A DNA stretch of 45,945 bases from an uncultured Gemmatimonadales bacterium (GTDB lineage Bacteria; Gemmatimonadota; Gemmatimonadetes; Palauibacterales; Palauibacteraceae), in assembly GCA_947259585.1 (NCBI GenBank), contig CAMYMV010000007.1, forward strand, positions 136,539 through 182,483, written 5' to 3'. The notes under the pieces were generated by a model. It saw only the letters and a list, made by a program, of their open reading frames with translations. It had not been told where the DNA came from and did no database searches. Shown here one piece after another: positions 35,149 through 45,270 of the stretch. A program made the position numbers and the translations under genes. Numbering within the stretch: position 1 is the stretch's first letter; every line of letters starts with the position of its first letter.

Positions 35149-36371
35149 TCGCGGCTGTACGGGCGCTTCGGCCTCCCGGCGATCTCAAGCTCTTCGGGCT
35201 GGCGATCCTGCTCACCTTCGCGGGAGCCGCGATGATCTATTCGGCCGGGCAGGTCGAGGTGCCGTCAGTCGCCACCGGTGCCTGGCGCCGGCAGCTGATA
35301 TGGCTCGTGCTCGCGCTCATCGCGTTCTTTACGGTCAGTCGGATACCGCTCCGCTGGTTGGATTGGGCCGCGGTGTGGTTTTACGTGGCCTCCGTGGTGC
35401 TGCTGGTCGTCGTCCTGCTATTCGGCACGGGTCCGAGCACCCGAAGCTGGCTCTACATCGGGCCGGTGGGCATGCAGCCGGCGGAGCTAGCCAAGCTCGC
35501 CACCATCCTGCTCCTGGCACGCACCTTCTCCTCGTACCGAGGCGAGCTGGGCCGGCTGGCGCAGCTGGTTCGCCCTGTTCTCATCGTCCTGATTCCGGTG
35601 GGCCTGGTGGCGCTCCAGCCCGATCTGGGGAGCGCCCTCGTCTTCGGTGCGATCCTGATCGCGGCGCTCTTCTGGGCCGGCGTCCCGATGGCCACCCTGT
35701 TCATGCTGGTCAGTCCCGGCATCAGCCTGCTTCTCGGATTCTCTCCCGTCGTGTGGGGCATCTGGTTCCTCGCGCTCGCCGTCTTTCTGTACCTCTATCG
35801 CCCGTTCGCCGCCGAAGGAATCCTCGTGCTGCTAGCCAACGTGGCGGCGGGCGCGCTCACGCTTCCGTTCTGGCGCAGCCTGGCTCCCTACCAGCAAAAC
35901 CGCCTCGTCGTGTTTCTCGATCCAGGCGTCGATCCCCGCGGAGCCGGCTGGCACCTGATCCAGTCCAAGGTGGCGATAGGATCCGGGGGGTGGTTCGGTC
36001 ACGGATTCGCCGCCGGGCCGCAGAAACGCCTCGCGTTCCTGCCGGAGCAGCATACCGACTTCATCTTCTCCGTCATCGGTGAGGAGCTGGGCTTCCTCGG
36101 CGTCGCGCTACTGCTGGTGCTGCTCGGGCTTTTCCTGCACCGGGTGCTGGGCGTGGCGAGGTCGACCGAGGACTCCTTCGCCAGCATCACCGTGTTCTGC
36201 CTCTTCGCCGTTTGGTTCTCGCACTTGATCATCAACGTCGGCATGACGGTGGGGCTGATGCCGATCACCGGGCTGCCGCTTCCGTTCTTGAGCTACGGAG
36301 GCAGCTTCCTGCTCATGCTGTTCGTGGGGCTGGCGATCGTGGCGCGGGCCTCCGCGGAGTCCGGAGCCTGA
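35145..36371 (+). CDS. rodA: Peptidoglycan glycosyltransferase RodA
   Basis: A SEDS-family polymerase of the elongasome, 408 residues with about ten membrane spans. Family marks are GPSTRSWLYIGPVGMQPAELAKLATIL (in two parts around the first half), LQPDLGSALVF containing the putative catalytic Asp, FLDPGVDPRGAGWHLIQSKVAIGSGG, FLPEQHTDFIFSVIGEELGF and LPLPFLSYGGSFLL. ATG 35145 overlaps the mrdA stop (ATGA), with GAGGAGG four bases upstream. The protein partners PBP2 encoded just before it. Confidence 0.96.
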   Translation: MIAAVRALRPPGDLKLFGLAILLTFAGAAMIYSAGQVEVPSVATGAWRRQLIWLVLALIAFFTVSRIPLRWLDWAAVWFYVASVVLLVVVLLFGTGPSTRSWLYIGPVGMQPAELAKLATILLLARTFSSYRGELGRLAQLVRPVLIVLIPVGLVALQPDLGSALVFGAILIAALFWAGVPMATLFMLVSPGISLLLGFSPVVWGIWFLALAVFLYLYRPFAAEGILVLLANVAAGALTLPFWRSLAPYQQNRLVVFLDPGVDPRGAGWHLIQSKVAIGSGGWFGHGFAAGPQKRLAFLPEQHTDFIFSVIGEELGFLGVALLLVLLGLFLHRVLGVARSTEDSFASITVFCLFAVWFSHLIINVGMTVGLMPITGLPLPFLSYGGSFLLMLFVGLAIVARASAESGA

Positions 36372-36458
36372 GCTGACGACTGGCCCCCTCGGTGCCAACC
36401 GGAGTTCTGAGACGGCACACAGGATCCCACCGACTTCGCCGCTCCGCACCGGACCGGG

Positions 36459-36464
36459 TATATT
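36459..36464 (+). promoter_or_regulatory. Candidate -10 box for accD-folC
   Basis: TATATT stands 28 bases before the accD ATG, with a poor -35 (TTCGCC, 36435-36440) at 18 bases. GAGGAG follows as ribosome binding site. The rodA-accD gap of 121 bases holds no other feature except a 16-base motif also found near 6150. Confidence 0.45.
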
Positions 36465-36492
36465 TTCGGGCGCCGATTTCCGAGGAGCTCTC

Positions 36493-37326
36493 ATGACCTG
36501 GTTCAAGAAGCCCAAGCAGAAGCTCGTGTCGCAGAAACGTGAGCTGGCGGCAGACGTCTGGGTGAAGTGCGACGGGTGCGGGGAGATACTCTACGAGCGC
36601 CGCCTGGGTGAGAACGCGCACGTCTGCCCGGAGTGCGGGCACCACTTCCGCATCCCCGCCGGCGAGTACATCGCGTTGCTACTGGACGACGGCTTCCTCG
36701 AGGAGTTCGACACGAACCTCCGCTCCGCCGATCCGCTGGGCTTCGTGGACTCGAAGCCATACACCGAGCGGGTAGACGCAGCGATCGAGAAGATGGGGCC
36801 GGCCGATGCGATCCGGACGGGAAGGGGGCGCCTGGACGATAGGGATGTGTATCTGGGCGCCATGGACTTCGGTTTTATCGGGGGATCGATGGGATCGGTG
36901 GTCGGCGAGAAGATCCGCAGGTTGGCGGATCGGGCCACGGAAGAAGGCAGCCCCCTGATCCTCATCTCCGCGTCGGGTGGCGCGAGGATGCAGGAGGGGA
37001 TCTTCTCGCTGATGCAGATGGCGAAGACCGCGGCCGCGCTCGAGCGGCTGGCCGAGGATGGAAACCCCTACATCAGCATTCTCACGCACCCGACCACCGG
37101 TGGCGTCACGGCCAGCTACGCGATGCTGGGTGACGTGATCCTCTCGGAGCCGGAGGCGCTCATCGGGTTCGCCGGCCCCAGGGTGATCAAGGAGACGATC
37201 CGGCAGGATCTTCCGGATGGCTTCCAGCGTGCCGAGTTCCTCCTCGCTCACGGCATGGTCGACCGGATCGTGCCCCGCGTGGAGATGAAGCCGGTTCTCT
37301 CGACGCTCCTTCACCACATGTGCTGA
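36493..37326 (+). CDS. accD: Acetyl-CoA carboxylase carboxyltransferase subunit beta
   Basis: The beta subunit of the carboxyltransferase that forms malonyl-CoA for fatty acid synthesis, 277 residues. The N-terminal zinc ribbon has Cys26, Cys29, Cys45 and Cys48 (CDGCG, then CPECGHHF). The crotonase-type core shows DFGFIGGSMGSVVGEK, SASGGARMQEGIFSLMQMAK, LTHPTTGGVTASYAMLGD and GFAGPRVIKETI with GFQRAEFLLAHGMVD. It ends two codons into folC, the standard accD-folC pairing. The partner accA is not in the window. Confidence 0.97.
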   Translation: MTWFKKPKQKLVSQKRELAADVWVKCDGCGEILYERRLGENAHVCPECGHHFRIPAGEYIALLLDDGFLEEFDTNLRSADPLGFVDSKPYTERVDAAIEKMGPADAIRTGRGRLDDRDVYLGAMDFGFIGGSMGSVVGEKIRRLADRATEEGSPLILISASGGARMQEGIFSLMQMAKTAAALERLAEDGNPYISILTHPTTGGVTASYAMLGDVILSEPEALIGFAGPRVIKETIRQDLPDGFQRAEFLLAHGMVDRIVPRVEMKPVLSTLLHHMC

Positions 37327-38690
37327 GCTCTCCGACACCCCGGGTGGCGGGAGGGCACGAAGGCGCCTCCGAGTCGGAGCTCGACCGCCTCCTCGATCGT
37401 CCGATGGGACACATTCGCTGGGGCCTCGACCGGATATCCCGAATCCTGGAAGATCTCGGCGATCCGCACCTCGCCTATGATTCGCTTCACATCGGCGGCA
37501 CGAACGGAAAGGGATCCGTGTGCGCCATCGCCGGAGCGATCGCGGGCGCCGAGCGGTCGGTGGGGCTCTACACGTCGCCACACCTCTCTTGTTTCGCGGA
37601 GCGGATCCGTATCGACGGGGCAGATGCGGAATCGGAGCTCCTGGAGCGCTGCGCGGCCCGCGTGGGGCCGCTGGCCGAGAGAGAGGGAGCGACCTACTTC
37701 GAGGCGGCGACCGCCCTGGCGTTCCTCGCCTTCGCGGAGGCGGGAATCGAGCTGGCCGTCGTGGAGGTGGGACTGGGCGGCAGGCTGGACGCGACGAACG
37801 TGCTTCGCCCCGAAGGGTGCGCGATCGTCAGCGTCGGCCTCGATCACTGCGAGTATCTGGGTCAGTCGCTCGGCGAGGTGGCGGCCGAGAAAGCCGGCAT
37901 CCTCAAGCGTGGGGTGCCGACGGTTCTCGGAGAGCTCCCGCCGGAGGCTTTCCGCGTCGTCGAGGCGAAGGCGCACGAGGTCGGGGCGCCGCTCTATTGT
38001 CTGGGTCGAGCGTCCCGCGTCGGGGACGTGAGGGTCCGTTCGACCGGGACGGAATTCACCTACAGCTCGACGGCCTGGCCCGATGGCATCGCCCTGGAGG
38101 TTCCGCTGCCGGGCGCGCACCAGGCTCACAACGCGGCCGTCGCCCTGCTCCTCCTGGAACGAGTGGGCAGGCTCCCGCCCGCCTCCGGTCTTCCGGATCT
38201 CATGGCACGCGTTCGTTGGCCGGGCAGGGTCGAGATGCTGGAGGGCCAACGGATCACTTGGATCCTGGATGTGGCCCACAATCCCGCCGGCGCCTCGGCT
38301 CTGGCGGTGACGCTCGAGGCGCTGAGGCCGCGCCGGCCCCTCGTCATGCTCACGGCGATGCTCGCACGGAAGGCATGGCCGGGCATTCTCGATCTCCTGC
38401 GGGAGCCTGCCGACGCGATGGTTCTGACGATCGCGGACTCCCATCCGGAGGGAGCGGGCTGGGACTTGACTGAGGTTCAGGCCTACCTCGAGCGCCCCGA
38501 GATCGGGAGCGGAGGAGGGGGGCGCCCTCTCGCGGTCGAGTTCTCGACCGAGCTGGCAAAGGCGATGAGCCGTGCGAGCGAACTCGCGGAGGGGGGGACG
38601 GTAGTAGTAGCCGGCTCGTGCTACCTGGTTGGGGATGTCAGGGATGCCCTCGAGGCAGAAGGCGTCCTCGAACCGGGGCGGGCCGTATAG
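37320..38690 (+). CDS. folC: Folylpolyglutamate/dihydrofolate synthase
   Basis: Adds glutamate to folates (and, if bifunctional, to dihydropteroate). It is a Mur-ligase-fold enzyme of 456 residues. Visible are the P-loop LHIGGTNGKGSV, SPHLSCFAERIRIDG, VEVGLGGRLDATNV, IVSVGLDHCEYLG, AAEKAGILKRG, PGAHQAHNAAVAL and ILDVAHNPAGASAL. GTG 37320 overlaps the end of accD by seven bases. The first ~20 residues are outside the conserved fold, so a later start is possible. Whether it carries both activities cannot be told. Confidence 0.94.
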   Translation: MLSSPTPRVAGGHEGASESELDRLLDRPMGHIRWGLDRISRILEDLGDPHLAYDSLHIGGTNGKGSVCAIAGAIAGAERSVGLYTSPHLSCFAERIRIDGADAESELLERCAARVGPLAEREGATYFEAATALAFLAFAEAGIELAVVEVGLGGRLDATNVLRPEGCAIVSVGLDHCEYLGQSLGEVAAEKAGILKRGVPTVLGELPPEAFRVVEAKAHEVGAPLYCLGRASRVGDVRVRSTGTEFTYSSTAWPDGIALEVPLPGAHQAHNAAVALLLLERVGRLPPASGLPDLMARVRWPGRVEMLEGQRITWILDVAHNPAGASALAVTLEALRPRRPLVMLTAMLARKAWPGILDLLREPADAMVLTIADSHPEGAGWDLTEVQAYLERPEIGSGGGGRPLAVEFSTELAKAMSRASELAEGGTVVVAGSCYLVGDVRDALEAEGVLEPGRAV

Positions 38691-38738
38691 CGGATGCGAC
38701 TCGAATCGCCGACATGGAGAAACAGGAGAAGCCAAGAG

Positions 38739-39167
38739 ATGCTCTACGATCCGGTGCTCGTTCAGCCGATGCGGGAGGAACTGGTCCGCCTTGGAGTCCG
38801 GGAGCTCGTCACCTCCGAGGAGGTGGATGAGGCTCTGAGTCCCGGCTCGGGGACCGTGCTGTTGGTCGTGAACTCCGTGTGCGGCTGCGCCGCCCGGAAC
38901 GCTCGGCCGGCCGTGGCGATGGCCACGCAACACCCGACGCGGCCCGATGCGATGGTGACCGTGTTCGCCGGCCAGGACGCCGAGGCCAGCGCTCGCGCTC
39001 GCGAATTCCTGACGGGATATCGTCCCTCATCGCCCTCGATCGCTTTGCTGCAGGATGGCGAGCTGGTGTTCATGCTCGAGCGGCATCAGATCGAAGGTAG
39101 AAGTGCCGATGCGATCGCCGATGAGATGAAGGCGGCGTTCGATCGTTACTGCGCGGCTCCCGCGTAG
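38739..39167 (+). CDS. Bacilliredoxin, BrxA/BrxB (YphP/YqiW) family
   Basis: A 142-residue thioredoxin-like protein that removes bacillithiol from cysteine residues in Firmicutes. It begins MLYDPVLVQPMREELVRLGV and has the CGC motif at residues 48-50 in VVNSVCGCAARNARPAVAMA, the family hallmark. YRPSSPSIALLQDGELVFMLERHQIEG is also typical. ATG 38739 follows AGGAG. An ATG at 38694 would add 15 poorly fitting residues. Its presence suggests that this organism makes bacillithiol or a similar thiol, although none of the bsh genes is in the window. Confidence 0.92.
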   Translation: MLYDPVLVQPMREELVRLGVRELVTSEEVDEALSPGSGTVLLVVNSVCGCAARNARPAVAMATQHPTRPDAMVTVFAGQDAEASARAREFLTGYRPSSPSIALLQDGELVFMLERHQIEGRSADAIADEMKAAFDRYCAAPA

Positions 39168-39199
39168 CCGGATCGAGAGCCAGCATACACTGGCCGCTC

Positions 39200-39223
39200 A
39201 TGAGCTTCTCCGCCGCCGCATGA
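39200..39223 (+). promoter_or_regulatory. Possible minicistron coupled to the hisS start
   Basis: ATG 39200 opens a seven-codon frame (MSFSAAA) whose TGA overlaps the hisS ATG as ATGA. hisS has no purine-rich ribosome binding site. A -10-like TACACT sits at 39186-39191. Coupled translation is possible, but the frame is so short that chance is a fair alternative. It has no His codons. Confidence 0.3.
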
Positions 39224-40527
39224 CCGCCTCGAGCCTTCCCGGCTTCCGGGACTCTTACCCGGAAGACTTCGTCCTCCGGCGCCACATCTTCTCGGGCTGG
39301 CGCGAGGTGGCGAGGCGCTACGGGTTCGTGGAGTACGACGGTCCCCCGCTCGAAGCTCTGGAGCTGTATACCGCGAAATCGGGCGCCGAGATCGTGGGGC
39401 AGCTGTACAGCTTCGTGGACCGGGGAGATCGGGAGGTGGCGCTCAGGCCGGAGATGACGCCCACGCTGGCCCGCATGGTCGGCGCGCGGGCTCAGGGACT
39501 TCCGAAGCCGATCAAGTGGTTCTCCATCCCGCAGCTCTTCCGCTACGAGCGGCCGCAGCGGGGCCGGCTACGCGAGCACTTCCAGCTCAACGTCGACATC
39601 GTGGGCGAGACGGACGTGATGGCCGACGCCGAGCTCGTTGCCGCGGCGGTCGACGTGCTCCGCTACTTCGGCCTCGGCGCGGACGACTTCGTGGCTCGGG
39701 TCTCGGACCGTCGGCTGATCACGCTGATCCTGGAGGAGATCGGGGTGCCGAGCGGGCAGGTCCTCGAGGCGATCAGTGTCCTCGATCGTTCCGAACGTCA
39801 GGGTGACGAGTGGTTGGCCGAGCGCCTCTCGGAGCTCGGCCTGGGCGAAGCCGGCGTCCGTCGGGTCCTCGCGGTCCGGGAGCACAGCCTGGAGGATCTG
39901 TCGAACGAGTACGGCGGGTCGAGCGGCGTCTCCGAGGCGATTCAGCGACTGGACGCCTTCTTCGAGCTCATCGACCACCAGGGGCTGGCGGAGTTCGTGG
40001 TCTTCGATCCGCGTCTCGTTCGGGGGCTGGCATACTACACCGGCCTCGTGTTCGAGCTGTGGGAGAAGAGCGGTCGCCTCCGCGCCATCTGTGGCGGCGG
40101 ACGTTACGATGACCTGCTGGCGGCCCTGGGGGGGCCGGACCTGCCGGCGCTCGGCTTCGGTCTGGGGGACGTGGTGCTCGGAGAGCTCCTGAAGGAGAAG
40201 GGGCTCGTGCCTCGAGATTCGGCGCGGATCGATGACTTCATCGTCTGCGTGACGCCCGAGCAGCGGCCGGCCGCGATCGCTCTCGTCCGCCGGCTCAGGG
40301 AGAAGGGCCGCAGCGTCGGCTTGGATTACCGGGGCCGCAGCGTCGGACGCCAGTTCCGAGCGGCCGACCAGGCGGGGGCCGCCCGTGCGATCGTCATCGG
40401 GCCCGATGAGCAGCGGGACGGAACAGCCTCCGTTCGCGACATGTCCACGGGCGACGAGCGTTCGATCGGCGTCGAGGAATTGCTCGCCGAGCTCACGGCG
40501 CCCGATTCGGCAGGAAACGGAGCGTAG
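39220..40527 (+). CDS. hisS: Histidyl-tRNA synthetase
   Basis: A class II synthetase charging tRNA-His, 435 residues. The N-terminal LPGFRDSYPEDFVLRRHIF is followed by ALRPEMTPTLARMV, motif 2 FRYERPQRGRLREHFQLNVD, the histidine-specific LVRGLAYYTGLVFE and motif 3 GGGRYDDLLAALGGPDLPALGFGLG (written in two parts: GGGRYDDLL and PALGFGLG). A C-terminal anticodon-binding domain (about residues 340-435) has GRSVGLDYRGRSVGRQFRAAD. The intact anticodon domain and histidine motif argue against HisZ. Confidence 0.94.
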   Translation: MTASSLPGFRDSYPEDFVLRRHIFSGWREVARRYGFVEYDGPPLEALELYTAKSGAEIVGQLYSFVDRGDREVALRPEMTPTLARMVGARAQGLPKPIKWFSIPQLFRYERPQRGRLREHFQLNVDIVGETDVMADAELVAAAVDVLRYFGLGADDFVARVSDRRLITLILEEIGVPSGQVLEAISVLDRSERQGDEWLAERLSELGLGEAGVRRVLAVREHSLEDLSNEYGGSSGVSEAIQRLDAFFELIDHQGLAEFVVFDPRLVRGLAYYTGLVFELWEKSGRLRAICGGGRYDDLLAALGGPDLPALGFGLGDVVLGELLKEKGLVPRDSARIDDFIVCVTPEQRPAAIALVRRLREKGRSVGLDYRGRSVGRQFRAADQAGAARAIVIGPDEQRDGTASVRDMSTGDERSIGVEELLAELTAPDSAGNGA

Positions 40528-40533
40528 ACGTCC

Positions 40534-41990
40534 GTGACGAAGGACAGACGTCTCACTTCGCAGTCGGAGGATTTCGCGGCCTGGTACACCGAGGTCGTCC
40601 AGGCAGCCGGACTGGTCGATTACTCTCCCGTGCGCGGATGCATGGTCATCAAGCCTTACGGCTACGCGATCTGGGAGCTCATGCAGTCGGCGCTGGACGG
40701 CCTATTCAAGGCGACGGGGCACCAGAACGCCTACTTCCCGCTGTTCCTCCCCCAATCGGCGCTCGATCGCGAAGCGGAGCACGTGGAGGGTTTCGCGCCG
40801 CAGACGGCCGTCGTGACCCATGCGGGCGGAGAGGAGCTGGAGGAGCCGCTCGTCGTGCGCCCCACCTCCGAGGCGGTTATCTGGCCGGTGGTGGCGAACT
40901 GGATCCAGTCCTACCGCGACCTGCCGGTTCTCCTGAACCAGTGGGCGAACGTCGTGCGCTGGGAGCTCCGCACGCGACCCTTCCTGCGAACGACCGAGTT
41001 CCTCTGGCAGGAGGGTCACACCGCCCATGCGATCGCCGAGGAGGCTCGGGAGGAGGCACGGCGAATGCTCGCCGTGTACCGGGAGTTCATGGAGGAGTGG
41101 ATGGCCATGCCCGTCGTGACCGGCGAGAAGACCCCGTCGGAGCGCTTCGCGGGCGCTGAGCGGACCTTCGCCTGCGAGGCGCTCATGAAGGACAACAAGG
41201 CCCTCCAGGCCGGCACCAGCCACGATCTGGGCCAGAACTTCGCCCGTGCATTCGAGGTCCAGTACCAGACGGAGGAGGGTCGGCACGAGTTCGTGTGGAA
41301 CACCTCATGGGGGGTCTCGACCCGGCTGATAGGCGGGCTCATCATGACGCACGGGGACGACCAGGGACTCTCGCTGCCACCCCGACTCGCGCCCTATCAG
41401 CTCGTCATCGTGCCGATCTGGAAGTCCGACGAGCAGCGCCAAAGCGTTCTCGAGAAGGCGGAACTCCTGCGGGCGGGCCTCGCCGGGGGAGTGCGGGTTC
41501 ACATCGACGATCGCGAGAACATGACGCCCGGGGCCAAGTACTTCGACTGGGAACGTCGAGGCGTGCCGTTGAGGATGGAGGTAGGTCCGCGGGACGTGGA
41601 GAAGTCGCAGGTCGTGCTGGTGAGCCGGACGGCGAGCGCAGAGGACCGCAAGCGATTCGTGGGCGATGCCGAAGCGCTGGCGACCATCCCCGAGATGTTG
41701 ATCGACCTCCAGGCAGGGGTTCGCCGAGAGGCGGAGCGCCGGCGGGCCGAGAACTCGGTGCGCGGTCTGGCCGACTACGGAGAGTTCAAGGCGAGAATGG
41801 AGGGGTCGGGCGGCTTCGTGTACGCCGGGTGGTGCGGCGATGAGAGGTGTGAGCAGAAGGTGAAGCAGGATACGAAAGCGACGATCCGGGTCCTTCCCGA
41901 TCCGGAGTTTCGCTCGGAGGAGCCACCGGAGCGCTGTCTCTGCTGCGGCGAGTCGGCGGACCACGAGGCGCTCTGGGCCAAGGCCTATTG

Positions 41991-41991
<1 letters not shown>
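40534..41991 (+). CDS. proS: Prolyl-tRNA synthetase, archaeal/eukaryotic type
   Basis: Charges tRNA-Pro, 485 residues. It lacks the editing insertion of the classical bacterial enzyme. It begins [21 protein letters not shown], and motif 2 lies around [34 protein letters not shown] and [18 protein letters not shown] follow, then the anticodon-binding domain. The C-terminal extra domain carries cysteines (WCGDERCEQ and RCLCCGE, ending in KAY) that resemble the zinc-binding tail of archaeal-type ProS. GTG 40534 lies six bases after the hisS stop, and its TGA overlaps the guaA ATG by one base. Confidence 0.94.
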
Positions 41992-43532
<1,541 letters not shown>

Positions 43533-43571
43533 CAAGCAAGCCGGTCTGAAACAAGGGGGGGTTCGGGGTCC

Positions 43572-44330
43572 ATGGCCGACCTACGAGAGATCGCCGAGTG
43601 GCTCGACGATTACCTGGCGATCGAAGCCGTTCCCGACTATCCGGGCGCCTTCAACGGCCTCCAGGCCGAAAGCCGCTCGCCGATAGAAAAGCTGGCCTGT
43701 GCGACCGACGCTACCCTCGAGACCATCGAGGCCGCGGCGGAGGGCGACGCGCAGCTTCTGCTCGTCCATCACGGCCTGTTCTGGGGAGATCCTCTCCCGC
43801 TTACCGGCGTCACGTACCGGCGGGTGCGCGCCCTGTTCGACGCCGACATGGCCGTCTACAGCGCCCATCTCCCGCTGGACGTCCACCCGGAGGTGGGGAA
43901 CAACGTCCTGCTGGCCGAGGCTCTGGGTCTGAGCGTCGAGGGCAGGTTCGGCACCTGGAAGCGTGAGCTGGACGTTGGCGTGTGGGCTACGGCGGACCTC
44001 CCGCTCGCGACGCTGACCGAACGTCTGCGTGCCGTTTGCGGGACGGATCCGCACGTCATCTCCGGCGGCCCCGGCCACGTGAGACGACTCGGCATCGTGA
44101 CGGGGGGAGGTGGCTCGCTGATTAGCCAGGCGCACGACAAGGGTCTGGACACGTTCGTGACGGGCGAAGGCTCACACCATCACTATCACGAGGCGATGGA
44201 GCTGGGTCTCAACGTCGTGTTCGCCGGCCATTACGCGACGGAGACCTTCGGAGTGCAGGCTCTGGCGGCCAAGCTGGCCGAGGCGTTCGATCTGGAGTCC
44301 GTCTTCCTGGACCGCCCGACCGGCCTCTGA
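43572..44330 (+). CDS. NIF3/YbgI-family dinuclear metal protein
   Basis: A 252-residue NIF3-family (DUF34) protein. The metal ligands appear in LLVHHGLFWG near the N-terminus and in the C-terminal block TGEGSHHHYHEAMELGLNVV, then FAGHYATETFGVQAL. NGLQAES near residue 20 is typical. The family is near universal. It has been linked to GTP cyclohydrolase I type 2 annotation on weak grounds, and its function remains unclear. It closes the hisS-proS-guaA group, 39 bases after guaA. Confidence 0.9.
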   Translation: MADLREIAEWLDDYLAIEAVPDYPGAFNGLQAESRSPIEKLACATDATLETIEAAAEGDAQLLLVHHGLFWGDPLPLTGVTYRRVRALFDADMAVYSAHLPLDVHPEVGNNVLLAEALGLSVEGRFGTWKRELDVGVWATADLPLATLTERLRAVCGTDPHVISGGPGHVRRLGIVTGGGGSLISQAHDKGLDTFVTGEGSHHHYHEAMELGLNVVFAGHYATETFGVQALAAKLAEAFDLESVFLDRPTGL

Positions 44331-44338
44331 GGCCTTTT
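44322..44338 (+). terminator. Short intrinsic terminator after the NIF3-family gene
   Basis: GGCCT-CTG-AGGCC (44322-44334) is followed by TTTT and overlaps the stop codon. The stem is only five pairs. It works for the plus strand only, because no T run follows it on the minus strand. Confidence 0.5.
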
Positions 44339-44343
44339 CGGAT

Positions 44344-45270
44344 CTAGAAAGCCTCGAACTTGAGCCCCTTCAGATAGCGGTCCGGTCGCTGCCGGATGTC
44401 CTTCGTGAGGAGGGCAATCTCCTCGGTGGCCGCCTGGATGTTCTCCATGGCGGCGGAGATCTTCAGGTAGAGCCCCTCGTCGTTGACCAACAATCCCAGC
44501 GTGCCCTCGCCCTCGTCCATCTTGCGAGTGATCGAGGCGAGGGAGTGGCTCGTGGAATCGAGGCCGGCCGAGGCGCTCTCGAGTCGGGTGGTGATGGAGT
44601 CGATCCGCGCGACGGTCGCCTCCAAGTCGGTGCTCCCCGTAGCCGATCTCAGCTGCGAGGAGACGGCGTTGAGATTGACGACCAGCTCCCCGATCGTGCC
44701 GCTCTGATCCTCCATGAGTCGCTGGAGCTCGGTCATCGCGCCCGCGACGGCGGAGGAAGTGGTCTGGATGTCGGCAATCGTCTGATCCGAGAAGATCGCG
44801 GCAGCTCGAATCAGTAAATCGTCCGCCTTGTCGCCCAGCTCTCCGGCGATCGCCGAGATTTCAGCGCCCACGGAGAGCGAGATCGAGTCGCCGCTGGCCA
44901 GCACGCTGCCGGAAGCGCCGGGCAGCAACACGATCATCTGGTTACCGAGAAAACCCGCCGGCCGGATGAGACCGCGGGTGTCATCCGGCAGCGGATCGGT
45001 GTAGCGAACCTCCAGTTCCAGGACGACCTGATCCTCCTGCAGATCCACCTCGCGGACCGCGCCCACGTCCACCCCCCGCATGTAAACACGCGCGCCGTCG
45101 GTGATCTGCTGGGCGTCCGCGGCGATCGCGTAGATCTCCAGGCCGCGCCCCCCGATGTCCTTGTCGCTGAGCCAGAAGACGCCCCAGATCAGGAGAGCGG
45201 CCGACCCGAGGACCAGCAGGCCGACCCGCAGCTCGACCGCGCGGTTGGAGCGAAGGCCCGGGTCCCTCAT
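44344..45270 (-). CDS. mlaD: MlaD-family (MCE domain) lipid transport protein
   Basis: A substrate-binding subunit of an ABC-type phospholipid transport system at the inner membrane. One N-terminal membrane span (about residues 15-35, RVGLLVLGSAALLIWGVFWL) precedes an MCE domain at about 43-120 with AQQITDGARVYMRGVDVGAV, VRYTDPLPDD and ARPAGFLG-like RPAGFLGNQMIVLL. A long periplasmic alpha-helical region, rich in Ser, Thr and Ala, runs from about 130 to the end. ATG 45270 overlaps the mlaF stop (ATGA). It implies an outer membrane. Confidence 0.9.
   Translation of the reverse strand: MRDPGLRSNRAVELRVGLLVLGSAALLIWGVFWLSDKDIGGRGLEIYAIAADAQQITDGARVYMRGVDVGAVREVDLQEDQVVLELEVRYTDPLPDDTRGLIRPAGFLGNQMIVLLPGASGSVLASGDSISLSVGAEISAIAGELGDKADDLLIRAAAIFSDQTIADIQTTSSAVAGAMTELQRLMEDQSGTIGELVVNLNAVSSQLRSATGSTDLEATVARIDSITTRLESASAGLDSTSHSLASITRKMDEGEGTLGLLVNDEGLYLKISAAMENIQAATEEIALLTKDIRQRPDRYLKGLKFEAF

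Noticed and set aside
39220..40527. HisZ regulatory subunit in place of HisS
   Set aside because: The histidine-specific motif LVRGLAYYTG and a full anticodon-binding domain are present, and no hisG is adjacent.
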